Source of the DNA: Sphingomonas sp. Leaf22
GTDB taxonomy: Bacteria > Pseudomonadota > Alphaproteobacteria > Sphingomonadales > Sphingomonadaceae
Direction: 5' to 3'
DNA length: 64,000 nucleotides
Assembly: GCF_001421715.1 (NCBI RefSeq)
Contig: NZ_LMKP01000012.1
Location: 42,501 to 106,500 of the forward strand
Shown: piece after piece, positions 16,917 through 30,169 of the stretch
How positions within the stretch are numbered: the first letter of the stretch is position 1
Layout: every line of letters starts with the position of its first letter
Notes under the pieces: model-generated
The model's input: only the letters and a program-made list of their open reading frames with translations
Database searches by the model: none
What the model was told of the DNA's origin: nothing
Position numbers and translations under genes: made by a program

Positions 16917-17166
16917 GTTCGGTTCGAGCAGCTTCGAGCCTGTCGAGAAGCGTCCGTCGAGAACGCGCTTGCGAACGATAAGTCACCCTCACCCTTCCCA
17001 CCCGGCTACTCCGGGCGGGCCCCTTCCCTCTCCCGGCGGGAGAGGGAAGGAGGCGCGAAGCGCCGGAAGGGTGAGGGCGATCGCACGGTAATTGTTAAAG
17101 GTCGCACTCGCGGAACCTCGTTCTCGATACGCGCTCTCGACAGGCTCGATCGCTACTCGAACCCAA
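16917..17166. repeat. Palindromic repeat family D with a family C unit nested inside
   Basis: Left arm about 16917-16970 (TTCGGTTCGAGCAGCTTCGAG...CTGTCGAGAA) and right arm about 17120-17166 (TTCTCGATACGCGCTCTCGACAGGCTCG...CTCGAACC) are partial reverse complements. Between them lies the separate family C element. This fills most of the 466-base gap between rpoN and the GST gene; the remaining 16730-16916 shows no credible gene. Confidence 0.75.
16984..17080. repeat. Palindromic repeat family C
   Basis: Outer stem CCCTCACCCTTCC (16986-16998) pairs with GGAAGGGTGAGGG near 17065-17077. Within it are three further hairpins: CCCGGCTACTCCGGG, a long CCTTCCCTCTCCCG/CGGGAGAGGGAAGG stem, and GGCGCGAAGCGCC. 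The result is a branched, cloverleaf-like fold. Confidence 0.8.
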
Positions 17167-17195
17167 CGGAGCCGGAACAAGGACGAAGGCTGGCC

Positions 17196-17867
17196 CTAAA
17201 CGTCCAGCTTCTCATAATCGGCCGGCGGCGGCACGCCTTCCATCCGCTCGGCGAGCAGCGGCCGGAAACTCGGTCGGCTCTTCATGCCGACATACCAACG
17301 CTTCGCCAGGTCGTGCGTCTTGAAGTCGATCCCGCCCAGATAGTCCGCGATCGAAATCTGCGCCGCCGCCGCCAGATCGGCGAGACTCATCGTCGCCCCG
17401 CCGATCCATTGCCGATGGTCGAGCAGATAATCGATGTAATCGAGATGCTCGACCGCCGCCTTCATCGCCTCGCGCAGGACGCGCGTGTCGGGCGTCTGGC
17501 GATGGACGATGCGCTTTTCCATCCGCTCCATCAGCAGCGGTCCGGTGATCTCGCGATAGAATTGCGTGTCGAACCACGTCACCAGCCGCCGCTGTTCGGC
17601 GCGGTCGGCGGCGCTGCCGTTCAGCATCGCCGGCTTGTCGCCCGTTTCCTCGATATATTCGCAGATCGCCATCGAATCGATCAGGCGGATACCGGCCTGC
17701 TCGTCGATCATCACCGGCGTCTGTCCGGCCGGGTTCAGGTGCAGGAACTCGTCCCGCCGCGTCCATGGCGATTCGCGCACCGGCTGATAGCCGATGCTCT
17801 TCTCCGCCAGCAGCAGACGGACCTTGCGCGAGAAGGGACATAACGGGAATTGCAGAAGCTGCCACAT
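17196..17867 (-). CDS. Glutathione S-transferase
   Basis: Protein of 223 residues. The thioredoxin-like N-terminal domain carries CPFSRKVRLLLAEK (catalytic cysteine at about residue 10, omega/beta-like), the cis-proline GQTPVMID and the glutathione-binding LIDSMAICEYIEE. A helical C-terminal domain follows with SLADLAAAAQISIADYLG (N-capping box). Substrate is unknown. Its 5' end overlaps the upstream in-frame extension of the divergent YdjM-like gene, so the two promoters must be intertwined. Confidence 0.93.
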   Translation of the reverse strand: MWQLLQFPLCPFSRKVRLLLAEKSIGYQPVRESPWTRRDEFLHLNPAGQTPVMIDEQAGIRLIDSMAICEYIEETGDKPAMLNGSAADRAEQRRLVTWFDTQFYREITGPLLMERMEKRIVHRQTPDTRVLREAMKAAVEHLDYIDYLLDHRQWIGGATMSLADLAAAAQISIADYLGGIDFKTHDLAKRWYVGMKSRPSFRPLLAERMEGVPPPADYEKLDV

Positions 17868-17912
17868 CCCGTCGTGTTAGGCGGCACGGCGACGGCGCGG
17901 AAGGGGATTCGT

Positions 17913-18476
17913 GTGGGATTGCTGATTGCTCTGGTCTGGCTGACGGCCGCGATCCTGCTGGCGCGCGCCTCGCCCCGGCCGATCGTCCACGCCGCGGCGG
18001 CGATGTGTGCCGGGATCGCGGGCACCACCCTGCCCGATCTCGACCTGTGGCTGCCGATCGGCCATCGCAGCGGCCTGACCCATTCGCTGCTGCCCCTCGC
18101 ACTGGCGCTGATCACGCGCCGCTGGCGACCGGTGATGGCCGGTCTCGCGATCGGCATCGGCCTGCATCTCGCCGCCGACGCCTTTCCCAATGCGATGCGC
18201 GGCTTCGCGACGGTCAAGCTGCCGGCGATCGGATCGCTGGGCGTGTCCGGTTCCTATGCGTGGCTCGGGGTTCAGGCGGTGGTGGCGACGGTCACGGGCG
18301 CGGTGCTGCTGGCGGCCGCGCTGCCGACCGGGCTCGCGCTGCTCACCGCCTTGGCGCTGGCGGCGATCGGCATCGCCTATCTGTTCGTCACCGATGGCGG
18401 CTGGTGGGCGCTGACGGTCTACACCGCGTTCGGCTGGATCGCCGTACGCCGCCGGACCGGTCGGCATCTGTCCTGA
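17913..18476 (+). CDS. YdjM-like membrane-bound metal-dependent hydrolase
   Basis: Protein of 187 residues from a GTG preceded by GGAAGGGG. Four or five hydrophobic helices carry PDLDLWLPIGHRSGLTHSLLP and GIGLHLAADAF, the aspartate/histidine motifs of the YdjM/DUF457 family (putative inner-membrane metal hydrolases). In enterobacteria ydjM is LexA-controlled; no LexA-type box is apparent here. An in-frame ATG at 17850 would lengthen the protein into the start of the divergent GST gene; the GTG is preferred because of its ribosome site. Confidence 0.75.
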   Translation: MGLLIALVWLTAAILLARASPRPIVHAAAAMCAGIAGTTLPDLDLWLPIGHRSGLTHSLLPLALALITRRWRPVMAGLAIGIGLHLAADAFPNAMRGFATVKLPAIGSLGVSGSYAWLGVQAVVATVTGAVLLAAALPTGLALLTALALAAIGIAYLFVTDGGWWALTVYTAFGWIAVRRRTGRHLS

Positions 18477-18504
18477 CGGCGGACGCGACCCGACGATAGC
18501 GCGA

Positions 18505-18534
18505 CGCCGCGACGATCGACCAACCGTCGCGGCG
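18505..18534. terminator. GC hairpin between convergent genes
   Basis: CGCCGCGACG (18505-18514) pairs perfectly with CGTCGCGGCG (18525-18534) around a ten-base loop. It lies between the stops of the YdjM-like gene and gltB. No U-tract is present, so termination is only plausible. Confidence 0.45.
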
Positions 18535-18541
18535 CGCTGGT

Positions 18542-23070
<4,529 letters not shown>

Positions 23071-23074
<4 letters not shown>

Positions 23075-23655
23075 TGCTTTGCCTCCTTGGCTGGCGCGAG
23101 CGCCATCAGTTCCTGAACAAATTCTTTCGCGTCGGTGCCAAGTGTCGCGATGCTTTCGCTCTGCACCTTCGCTTGCCATGCCGCGACATCCGGGTCGGAC
23201 ATGATCGTCATCGACTGCGCGACATAGACGCGCCCCGTCGGCGTTTCGAAGAAGGTCTGCATTTCCTTGAGCTGCGCTTCCGTGAAGCGACGCGCATAGG
23301 CGTTCGACATGGCATCGACCATGCCGGGCAGGTTTGCCTTTATCGTTGCCGCGGTCTTCGCCTGCTGTCGTGCGATGAACCGTTCGAATACCGGCCGGGA
23401 GCGCGGTTCCGTTTTAATCATTCGGGCAATATCGGGCTGTTGCTGGAAGCTTCCGAGCATCGCGTTGCTGATGCTCCCGACCAGCGCCTCCATCATCTGC
23501 GCTCGCTGCGCTGCCGGAAACACCGCGTCCACGACCCGTTTGGCCGCTGCAAGTCGTGCAGGTTCAATGGCGGTAGCGGCAGCAGGCGTTGCAGGGGCTT
23601 GAGCCGTCGCAATCGCCGGCATCAGAAAAACTGCAGCTGCGAGGAGCGCCTTCAC
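23071..23655 (-). CDS. DUF2059 periplasmic protein embedded in the glutamate synthase operon
   Basis: Protein of 194 residues from a GTG start, with signal peptide MKALLAAAVFLMPAIATAQ. The rest is helical; the segment MVDAMSNAYARRFTEAQLKEM and the following ETPTGRVYVAQSMTIMSD are the core of DUF2059, a family of secreted or periplasmic proteins of unknown role. Its GTG overlaps the gltD stop (GTGA) and its TGA overlaps the gltB start (ATGA), so all three are translated in a coupled way. A link to ammonium assimilation is not known; the position is what is notable. Confidence 0.88.
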
Positions 23656-25097
23656 GCCGCCACCTTCGCCACCTTGGCCTTCGCCTTGAGATACGCATGC
23701 ATCCGGTCGGTCACATCGCGCCCATCGCGGATCGCCCATACGACCAACGATGCGCCACGCACGATATCGCCCGCCGCGAACACGCCGTCGAGCGACGTCA
23801 TCATCGACTTGCCATCGACGCGCACCGTGCCCCAGCGGGTCACCCCCAGCTCCGGCGCATCGAACAGCGTCGGCAGATCCTCGGCATCGAAGCCCAGCGC
23901 CTTCACCACCAGATCGGCGTCGAGGACGAACTCGTTGCCCGGGTCGGTTTCCGGCGCGCGGCGGCCCGATGCGTCGGGCGCGCCGAGGCGCATCCCCGTC
24001 GCGCGCACCTGCACGACCTGTCCGTCGCGATCGTCGAACGCGGCGGGGGCGGAGAGCCAGACGAACTCGACGCCCTCTTCCTCGGCATTGGCGACTTCGC
24101 GCTGCGATCCCGGCATGTTGGCACGGTCGCGGCGATAGAGGCACTTCACCGACTTCGCGCCCTGGCGGATCGCGGTGCGGACGCAGTCCATCGCGGTATC
24201 GCCGCCGCCGACGACGACGACATTCTTGCCGGCCGCATTGAGCGAGCCGTCGTCATAGGCCGGCACGCTGTCGCCGAAGCCGACCTTGTTCGACGTCGTC
24301 AGATAATCGAGCGCATCGACCACCCCGCCGCTGCCGACGCCGGGTGCCTTGATCGCACGCGGCTTGTAGACGCCGGTCGCGATCAGGATCGCGTCGTGTT
24401 TTGCCCGCAGCTCGTCGAGCTTGGCATCGCGGCCGACCTCGAACCCTTCGTGGAAGACGATGCCGCCTTCCTTCAACCGCTCGACCCGGCGCATCACCAC
24501 CGGCTTTTCCAGCTTGAAGCCGGGAATGCCATAGGTCAGCAGCCCGCCCGCGCGGTCGTACCGGTCATAGACGTGGACCTCATAGCCGAGGTTGCGCAGC
24601 CATTCGGCCGCTGCCAGCCCCGCCGGCCCCGCACCGATGATCCCGACCGATGCGCCACGCGCCGGCCCGACCGCAACCGGCTCGACCCAGCCATTTTCCC
24701 ATGCGGTGTCGGTGATGAATTTCTCGACCGACCCGATCGTGACCGCGCCATGGCCCGAAAATTCGATGACGCAATTGCCCTCGCACAGCCGGTCCTGCGG
24801 ACAGATGCGGCCGCAGATTTCGGGCATGGTCGAGGTGCTGTTCGACAGCTGATACGCTTCCTGCAACCGCCCTTCGGCGGTCAGGCGCAGCCAGTCGGGA
24901 ATATGATTGTGCAGCGGACAATGGACCGAGCAATAGGGGACGCCGCATTGCGAGCAGCGTCCCGCCTGATCCTCGGCGGTCGGCGGAGCGTAGCGCTCCG
25001 CGATCTCGCGGAAGTCTTCCGCACGCAATTCGGCTTCCCGCTTTGCCGGATAGGCCTGGGGACGCGAAACGAACTTCAGCATTGCTTGATCGGCCAT
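23652..25097 (-). CDS. gltD: Glutamate synthase (NADPH), small subunit
   Basis: Protein of 481 residues from an ATG preceded by GGAGG. N-terminal cysteines for 4Fe-4S clusters lie in CSQCGVPYCSVHCPLHN and CGRICPQDRLCEGNC. FAD-binding GAGPAGLAAAEWL and NADPH-binding VVVGGGDTAMD follow, and the C-terminal GVFAAGDIVRGASLVVWAIRDGR closes the FAD site. It passes electrons from NADPH to GltB. It is the first gene of the gltD-DUF2059-gltB operon; the 150 bases upstream are noticeably AT-richer than the surroundings and should hold the promoter. Confidence 0.97.
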   Translation of the reverse strand: MADQAMLKFVSRPQAYPAKREAELRAEDFREIAERYAPPTAEDQAGRCSQCGVPYCSVHCPLHNHIPDWLRLTAEGRLQEAYQLSNSTSTMPEICGRICPQDRLCEGNCVIEFSGHGAVTIGSVEKFITDTAWENGWVEPVAVGPARGASVGIIGAGPAGLAAAEWLRNLGYEVHVYDRYDRAGGLLTYGIPGFKLEKPVVMRRVERLKEGGIVFHEGFEVGRDAKLDELRAKHDAILIATGVYKPRAIKAPGVGSGGVVDALDYLTTSNKVGFGDSVPAYDDGSLNAAGKNVVVVGGGDTAMDCVRTAIRQGAKSVKCLYRRDRANMPGSQREVANAEEEGVEFVWLSAPAAFDDRDGQVVQVRATGMRLGAPDASGRRAPETDPGNEFVLDADLVVKALGFDAEDLPTLFDAPELGVTRWGTVRVDGKSMMTSLDGVFAAGDIVRGASLVVWAIRDGRDVTDRMHAYLKAKAKVAKVAA

Positions 25098-25248
25098 GAT
25101 GCCCTCCGATGGTTTGGAAAGCATATTTGGCGAGCCAAGTCACGCAATAAACGATCATTAGGTAAGCATAGCTGACCCAATAAGGCGGTATAACTCCAGT
25201 TACTACTGCGATCAATTCTTAACTAGGCTAATTATGGCCGTACCGGTC

Positions 25249-26094
25249 CTATCCCAGCGGCATTAGTCGTCCTTGAGATAGGAGGATAATCAACGCGCTA
25301 CCCAGCAACACGCGATACACGACGAACGCCATATACCCCCGCGTCGATACGAGCTTCAGGAATCCGACGATCGATGCATATCCCACGACGAACGAAATAC
25401 CGGTCGCCAGCAACGTCGGCCCGGGACCATAGGGACCGAACTGCCCCCAGGTCTTGAGCAACTGGTACAGCCCCGATGCCAGCACGGCAGGAATCGCGAG
25501 CAGGAACGAATACCGCGCCGCCGCTTCGCGGGTGAACCCCATGAACAACCCGGCGGTGATCGTACCGCCCGACCGCGATACGCCCGGCAGCAACGCCATC
25601 GCCTGCGCGAAACCGAACGCGATGCCGCTGCCCCAGCCCAGCCGGTCGATCCCCCAGCGCCGCCGCCCGACCCGGTCGGCGATGCCGAGCAGGATGCCGA
25701 ACCCGATCAGGCTGAACGCCGTGAACCATAAATTGCGCAATGACGTCTCAATCGCGTCCTTGAACAACAACCCGAGCACCACGATCGGCAGCGTGCCGAT
25801 GATGACCAGCCAGCCGATCCGGGCATTGTCGGCGTCGTGCGCCGACCGCTTCCCGAAGAACTGGCCCAGCCACGCCGTCGCGATCCGCCAGATGTCCTTG
25901 CGGAAATACAGCAGTACCGCCGCCTCGGTCCCGATCTGGATGATCGCGGTGAAGGCGGCACCCGGATCGGTGCCCGACGGCAGGAACGCGCCGGCGATGC
26001 GCAGATGCGCGCTGGAGGAGACCGGCAAAAACTCGGTCAGCCCCTGAATCACCCCCAGGATCGCGGCTTCGAACCACGATTGCGCGCTGCTCAT
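25249..26094 (-). CDS. uppP: Undecaprenyl-diphosphatase (BacA type)
   Basis: Protein of 281 residues with about eight membrane helices. The two conserved active-site regions are QGLTEFLPVSSSAHLRIAG near the N-terminus and ALLPGVSRSGGTITAGL around residue 170. It removes phosphate from C55-PP so the carrier can be reused for peptidoglycan and polysaccharide synthesis, and its activity underlies bacitracin tolerance. The ATG overlaps the stop of the upstream NDUFA9-like gene (ATGA). Confidence 0.97.
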   Translation of the reverse strand: MSSAQSWFEAAILGVIQGLTEFLPVSSSAHLRIAGAFLPSGTDPGAAFTAIIQIGTEAAVLLYFRKDIWRIATAWLGQFFGKRSAHDADNARIGWLVIIGTLPIVVLGLLFKDAIETSLRNLWFTAFSLIGFGILLGIADRVGRRRWGIDRLGWGSGIAFGFAQAMALLPGVSRSGGTITAGLFMGFTREAAARYSFLLAIPAVLASGLYQLLKTWGQFGPYGPGPTLLATGISFVVGYASIVGFLKLVSTRGYMAFVVYRVLLGSALIILLSQGRLMPLG

Positions 26095-27035
26095 ACCCGG
26101 GCGACTTTGTTGAAGCGGCCATTCTTGCGATACGCGACCAGCCATTCGGGCGCGACCGTCGACAACGGCACCGGGCGGATATCGAACGCGTCGATCCCGG
26201 CCACGTCGCCGGTGACGACATTGTCGCGCGACAGCATCGACCACTGATCCTTGCTGATCGGGGTGAACGGCAGCGCGGCGATCAGGCCGCCGAGCTCGTT
26301 GGCAATCTCGACGAAGCGCACGTCGCGGCCGATCGCGCGGGCGATCCAGTGGTTGAGTTCGCCCATCGAGATGACGTCCGGGCCACCGATCGCATAGGTC
26401 TGGCCACCGAACCGGTCGGGATCGGCCAGCGCCTTTGCCACCACCTGCGCCAGATCGACGACATAGATCGGCTGGAACCGGGTCGCCGCTGCCATCACCG
26501 GGACGATCGGCCGTCCGATCAGCGCCGGCGCACCCGCGATCATGCCGGCGAAGCGATTGACGAAGCCGTCCTCGCGCCCGAACACGATCGATGGGCGCAG
26601 GATCGTGGCATGCGGGAACGCAGCGCGCACCGCATCCTCGCCCGCCGCCTTCGACCGGCCATAGGCGGATGGCGACGCCGGATCGGCCCCGATCGCCGAA
26701 ATCTGGACGAACGCCTTCGCCCCGGCCGCTGCCGCCGCCTCGGCGACGTTGCGCGCGCCGGTGACATGGACCTTGTCGAAATCGCCGTCGAGAATGCCGA
26801 CGAGGTTCACGACCGCATCCGAACCCGCAACCGCCCGCGCCAGCGTGTCGGGACGCGACAGGTCGGCTGCGACGAACTGGGTTTGGCCAAGGCCGCCCTG
26901 CGTCCGCAGGTGCAGCGCCTGGCGCGGATCGCGCTGCGCGATGCGGACGCGGGCGCCCGCCTTCAACAATTCCTGTACGACATAGCGGCCGACGAAACCG
27001 CCACCGCCGAACAGCGTCACCAACTGGTTCTTCAT
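26091..27035 (-). CDS. Complex I NDUFA9-subunit-like NAD(P)-binding protein
   Basis: Protein of 314 residues of the atypical short-chain dehydrogenase type. The nucleotide site is LVTLFGGGGFVGRYVVQELL at the very N-terminus, followed by VVNLVGIL and a YGRSKAAGEDAV segment holding the Tyr-x3-Lys pair. In alphaproteobacteria this family resembles the accessory subunit NDUFA9 of respiratory complex I; the close relatives may also act on quinone or lipid metabolism. Coupling to uppP through ATGA overlap is a recurrent order in sphingomonads as far as I know, but the reason is not clear. Confidence 0.88.
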   Translation of the reverse strand: MKNQLVTLFGGGGFVGRYVVQELLKAGARVRIAQRDPRQALHLRTQGGLGQTQFVAADLSRPDTLARAVAGSDAVVNLVGILDGDFDKVHVTGARNVAEAAAAAGAKAFVQISAIGADPASPSAYGRSKAAGEDAVRAAFPHATILRPSIVFGREDGFVNRFAGMIAGAPALIGRPIVPVMAAATRFQPIYVVDLAQVVAKALADPDRFGGQTYAIGGPDVISMGELNHWIARAIGRDVRFVEIANELGGLIAALPFTPISKDQWSMLSRDNVVTGDVAGIDAFDIRPVPLSTVAPEWLVAYRKNGRFNKVARV

Positions 27036-27125
27036 CGTGCCCGCCTTTGCTTGGCCTGTATGCCACGCCCCATGCCGTTCCCGCATCCAAACGGCAAGGA
27101 CAACGTAAAATCGCGAAACAAGTTG

Positions 27126-27154
27126 TTGACACCCCCCCGACGCCCCCGTAGAGG
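27126..27154 (+). promoter_or_regulatory. Candidate promoter for tRNA-Leu
   Basis: TTGACA (27126-27131), 17-base spacer, TAGAGG (27149-27154) as a weak -10, with a C-rich discriminator before the tRNA at 27171. The -35 is perfect; the -10 is poor. Confidence 0.45.
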
Positions 27155-27170
27155 CCCCCTCCTACCCCGT

Positions 27171-27257
27171 GCCCAGATGGCGGAATTGGTAGACGCACCA
27201 GCTTCAGGTGCTGGCGATCGCAAGGTCGTGGAGGTTCGAGTCCTCTTCTGGGCACCA
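27171..27257 (+). tRNA. tRNA-Leu (anticodon CAG)
   Basis: 87 bases including an encoded CCA. The acceptor stem GCCCAGA pairs with TCTGGGC; discriminator is A. The anticodon stem CCAGC/GCTGG holds the loop TTCAGGT, giving CAG, which reads CUG. A class II variable arm (GGCGATCGCAAGGTCGT) is present, as expected for leucine, and the T-loop is GGTTCGAGTCC. Confidence 0.95.
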
Positions 27258-27641
27258 TTTCTCACAGCATGAACATGCGCGGGGATCGTCCAGCACGATC
27301 CCCGGAGAACCTTGCCCCAACCGATCTTTCAGGCTGCACGTCGGCTACGCCTCGATACCGTACGAATCGAACCGTCGCGCTCGCGGCGGACGCGACTGGA
27401 CACCCCCGTCACGATACGATCGAGGTGGATCACGGTGATAATGCGTATCTGGGAAGCCCGTGCGGCAGGCCAAGCGATCGTACCCGAAGGCCATGCGGGT
27501 TAGGGTCGAAAGCGCCTCGCTGCACAACAATTGCCGTACCGTCCTTGGCAGCACCTAACCCCCGGGTCCGCAACCGCACGGGGTGGCGACTACGCATCCC
27601 GCCCGGCGGTCGGCGCGAATGTTGCGACATCGTTGCCCGCG
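27258..27641. other. 384-base gap after tRNA-Leu with no recognisable gene
   Basis: Short frames exist on both strands but none has a ribosome site with a recognisable or compositionally gene-like product. No direct copy of the tRNA 3' end, which would mark an integration site, was found by eye within this gap. It separates the tRNA from the export operon transcribed towards it. Confidence 0.5.
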
Positions 27642-29081
27642 TCAGGGATCGAGACCCAGTGCCCCACGATCGGCGGTGGCGGCGGCGAGTTCGGCGCGGG
27701 CGGCGGCGATTCGTGCCTGCGCCTCGATCACGCGGACGCGCGCGTCGTTCGCCGTTTCCTCGCGCTGGTTGACGAGGAAAAAGTCGCTCGACCCCAGTTC
27801 GAACCGTCGTCGCTCGGCTGCGGCCAGTCGCTCGGCGAGCTGGCGTTCCTGTTCGGCGATCACCGCCAGCTGCTCGGCCGCGCCGACGCCGATCGCGATG
27901 CCCTCCACTTCGACCGTGATCTGGTCGCGCAGGAAGCGGCTGCGCGCCGACAACGCGTCCAGTTCGGCCTGCGCTTCGACGATGCGCCCCTTGGCCACAC
28001 GATTCTGCAACGGCATCGAGAAACGGAAGCCGACCGCCGTCTCCAGCGGGGTCCGCGACGCTCCGCCCAGCCCCACCGGGCCGACATCCTTGCCGACCTC
28101 GCCGCGCAGGTCGAGCCGGGGGCGCAGGTCGTTCTCCGCCAGCGCCAGCCGCGCCGTCCCCTGATCGATCCGGGTCAGCAGCATCTGCAGATCGGGGCGG
28201 CGCTGTGCGAAGTCGGCACGGGCGACAGCGGCTACGCCGGCCAGCGCGCCGAGATCGTTCGGCAGACGCTCGGGACCGACCAGCACCGGTTCCCCCGCAC
28301 CATCGCGGAAATAGAGCGACAGGGCATTCGCCGCCGCCGCGAAATCGCCCTCCGCGCGGACCACCAGCGCGCGCCGGCGGACGAGATTCTGATCGTTCTC
28401 CGCCAGCAGGATTTCGGGCCGGGCACCCAGCTGGACCTGCCGCGCAAGGCCGCCGCGACGGCTTTCCGACAGGGCGAGCAGGTCGCGATAGGCGCGCAGG
28501 CGCAACCCGGCCGCGACCCAGTTCTGATAGGCGTCGATCGCACGCCGCTGCACGCCGATCGCCACCGCACCGCGCTCGAACTGCGCGATGTCGATGTCCC
28601 CCGACGCCAGCGTCCGCTTCGTCCGGCGCTCGTCGATCAGCCGGTCGCGCAACAACGCATAGAGAGCGCCGACCTTCGCCTCGCCCAGCCGGTTGGTATA
28701 GTGTTCATCCTCATACACGGGGAAATCGCCGCGGCTGACGCGGTAATTGCCATAGACATAGCCGCCATTGCCGGTCAGCGGACGGGTCGCCCGCCCGGTG
28801 ACATAGGTCCCGTCATAATAGCCGAGCGCGCGCGAGCGGCCCTCGGCGTCGAACACGGTATCGAACGCCCCGTCGGCGGTGACGGCACGCCCCTGCGCCG
28901 CGCGAACCTTCGCCAGCGCCTCGACGATCTGCGGCGCGGCGCGGGCCGAGGCGCGCAACACCTCGTCGAGGGTCAGCGGTGCCGTGGCGGGCACGGGGGC
29001 CGGAGGAACCTGTCGTGCGACGGCGGGCGCGACCGACAGTTGAGCGGCGACCAGCGCGGACAGGAGGCCGGACCGGATCAT
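27642..29081 (-). CDS. TolC-family outer-membrane efflux protein
   Basis: Protein of 479 residues with signal peptide (about 1-22, ending AVARQ). The body is long alpha-helical coiled coil with two internal repeats, typical of outer-membrane factors: LTLDEVLRASARAAPQIVEALAKV, RAEGDFAAAANALSLYF, and ERQLAERLAAAERRRFELGSS. It would form a trimeric outer-membrane duct. It is the last gene of a three-gene operon; its start overlaps the HlyD gene's stop by four bases. Confidence 0.88.
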   Translation of the reverse strand: MIRSGLLSALVAAQLSVAPAVARQVPPAPVPATAPLTLDEVLRASARAAPQIVEALAKVRAAQGRAVTADGAFDTVFDAEGRSRALGYYDGTYVTGRATRPLTGNGGYVYGNYRVSRGDFPVYEDEHYTNRLGEAKVGALYALLRDRLIDERRTKRTLASGDIDIAQFERGAVAIGVQRRAIDAYQNWVAAGLRLRAYRDLLALSESRRGGLARQVQLGARPEILLAENDQNLVRRRALVVRAEGDFAAAANALSLYFRDGAGEPVLVGPERLPNDLGALAGVAAVARADFAQRRPDLQMLLTRIDQGTARLALAENDLRPRLDLRGEVGKDVGPVGLGGASRTPLETAVGFRFSMPLQNRVAKGRIVEAQAELDALSARSRFLRDQITVEVEGIAIGVGAAEQLAVIAEQERQLAERLAAAERRRFELGSSDFFLVNQREETANDARVRVIEAQARIAAARAELAAATADRGALGLDP

Positions 29082-30169
29082 TTCGGCTTGCCCGCTTTCG
29101 TCGCGATCGTCCTCTCTTCCTCCTTCTCGCCGGCCGACCCCGCAGTCTTGTCGGTCGCAGTCTGGCCGAATTCGAGGGGGAAGTCGTTCAACTGCCGCCA
29201 GAGTTCATACCCGACGGTCACCGTCTCGCCCTGAACCCAGCCCTGCACCTTGCCGCCCAGCCGGACGAAGCGTCGTTCGGGCCATGCCGGCTTGCCGGGG
29301 GCCGGTTCGACGAGGATGCGGAACAGCCCCTGCATATTGGCATTCGGATCGATCGTGCGGACGCGCCCGTCGAAAAAGCCGTGCGCGATCGACGGCCAGC
29401 CGCTGAACTGGATCGCCGGCCAGCCTTCGAACTCCAGCCGTACCGGACGCCCCGGCCGCAGCAGCGGCACGTCGCGGCCGTCGATCAGCAATTCGACCGC
29501 GCGCTCGACCCGTTCGGGCGCGACGACGGCAAGGACGGTCCCCGCCGTCAGCAGCGCACCGCCCGTCGCCGCGTTCAGATTCTGGATACGGCCATCGCGC
29601 GGTGCCCGCACCAGCTGCGCCGACTGCCGGTTGAGCTGCACGTCGATGCGGTTCAGCTTGGCGCGCGATTCGGCCAGCTTCGCCCCTGACTCGGCGACCT
29701 TGATCTGCGCCTGTTCGTAATCGCGCCGCGACGCCAGCCCTTCGGAATAGAGCTGCCGCATCCGCCCGACATCGATCTGCGCGACGGCCTGCGCCTGTTG
29801 CACCGATGCGATCTCGGCCAGCACCTGCGCGCGTTCGGCCGCCAGCCGCGACAGCAGATTGGGGTCAAGGTCGACGATGCGCGCGATCGGGTCGCCGCGT
29901 CCGACATGCTGCCCGTCCTGCACATACCAGCGCTCGACCCGCCCCGGCACCAGCGCCGTCACCTCCTGCGCACGGTCGTCGGGGTCGAGCGACACGATCT
30001 GCCCGCGTCCCTGCGCGGTTTGTACCCACGGCACCACGAACAGCACGACCGCCGCCGCCGCGATGCCGACGACCAGCATCCACGCGATCGCCACCGCCAC
30101 GCGCGGCGGACGCAGCGCCGCCAGCGTGCGGAAATGCGCCAGTTGTTCAGGCCGATGCGTCATCTGCAC
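29078..30169 (-). CDS. HlyD-family membrane-fusion protein
   Basis: Protein of 363 residues with one membrane helix (about 25-48), a biotinyl-lipoyl half (TALVPGRVERWYVQDGQHVGRG), a coiled-coil hairpin (about 110-190), the returning lipoyl half (VRAPRDGRIQNLNAATGGALL) and a beta-barrel domain. It bridges an inner-membrane pump and TolC. The C-terminal tail is long, charged and not conserved. Its start lies 23 bases inside the ABC transporter gene, and its stop overlaps the TolC gene start. Confidence 0.9.
   Translation of the reverse strand: MQMTHRPEQLAHFRTLAALRPPRVAVAIAWMLVVGIAAAAVVLFVVPWVQTAQGRGQIVSLDPDDRAQEVTALVPGRVERWYVQDGQHVGRGDPIARIVDLDPNLLSRLAAERAQVLAEIASVQQAQAVAQIDVGRMRQLYSEGLASRRDYEQAQIKVAESGAKLAESRAKLNRIDVQLNRQSAQLVRAPRDGRIQNLNAATGGALLTAGTVLAVVAPERVERAVELLIDGRDVPLLRPGRPVRLEFEGWPAIQFSGWPSIAHGFFDGRVRTIDPNANMQGLFRILVEPAPGKPAWPERRFVRLGGKVQGWVQGETVTVGYELWRQLNDFPLEFGQTATDKTAGSAGEKEEERTIATKAGKPK

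Noticed and set aside
17850..17912. Upstream ATG for the YdjM-like gene
   Set aside because: It lies inside the start of the divergent GST gene and has no ribosome site, while the GTG at 17913 has GGAAGGGG.
25249..27258. A 669-codon frame joining uppP with upstream sequence
   Set aside because: The first part is a frame shadow of the NDUFA9-like gene; real uppP starts at 26094 with the conserved N-terminus.
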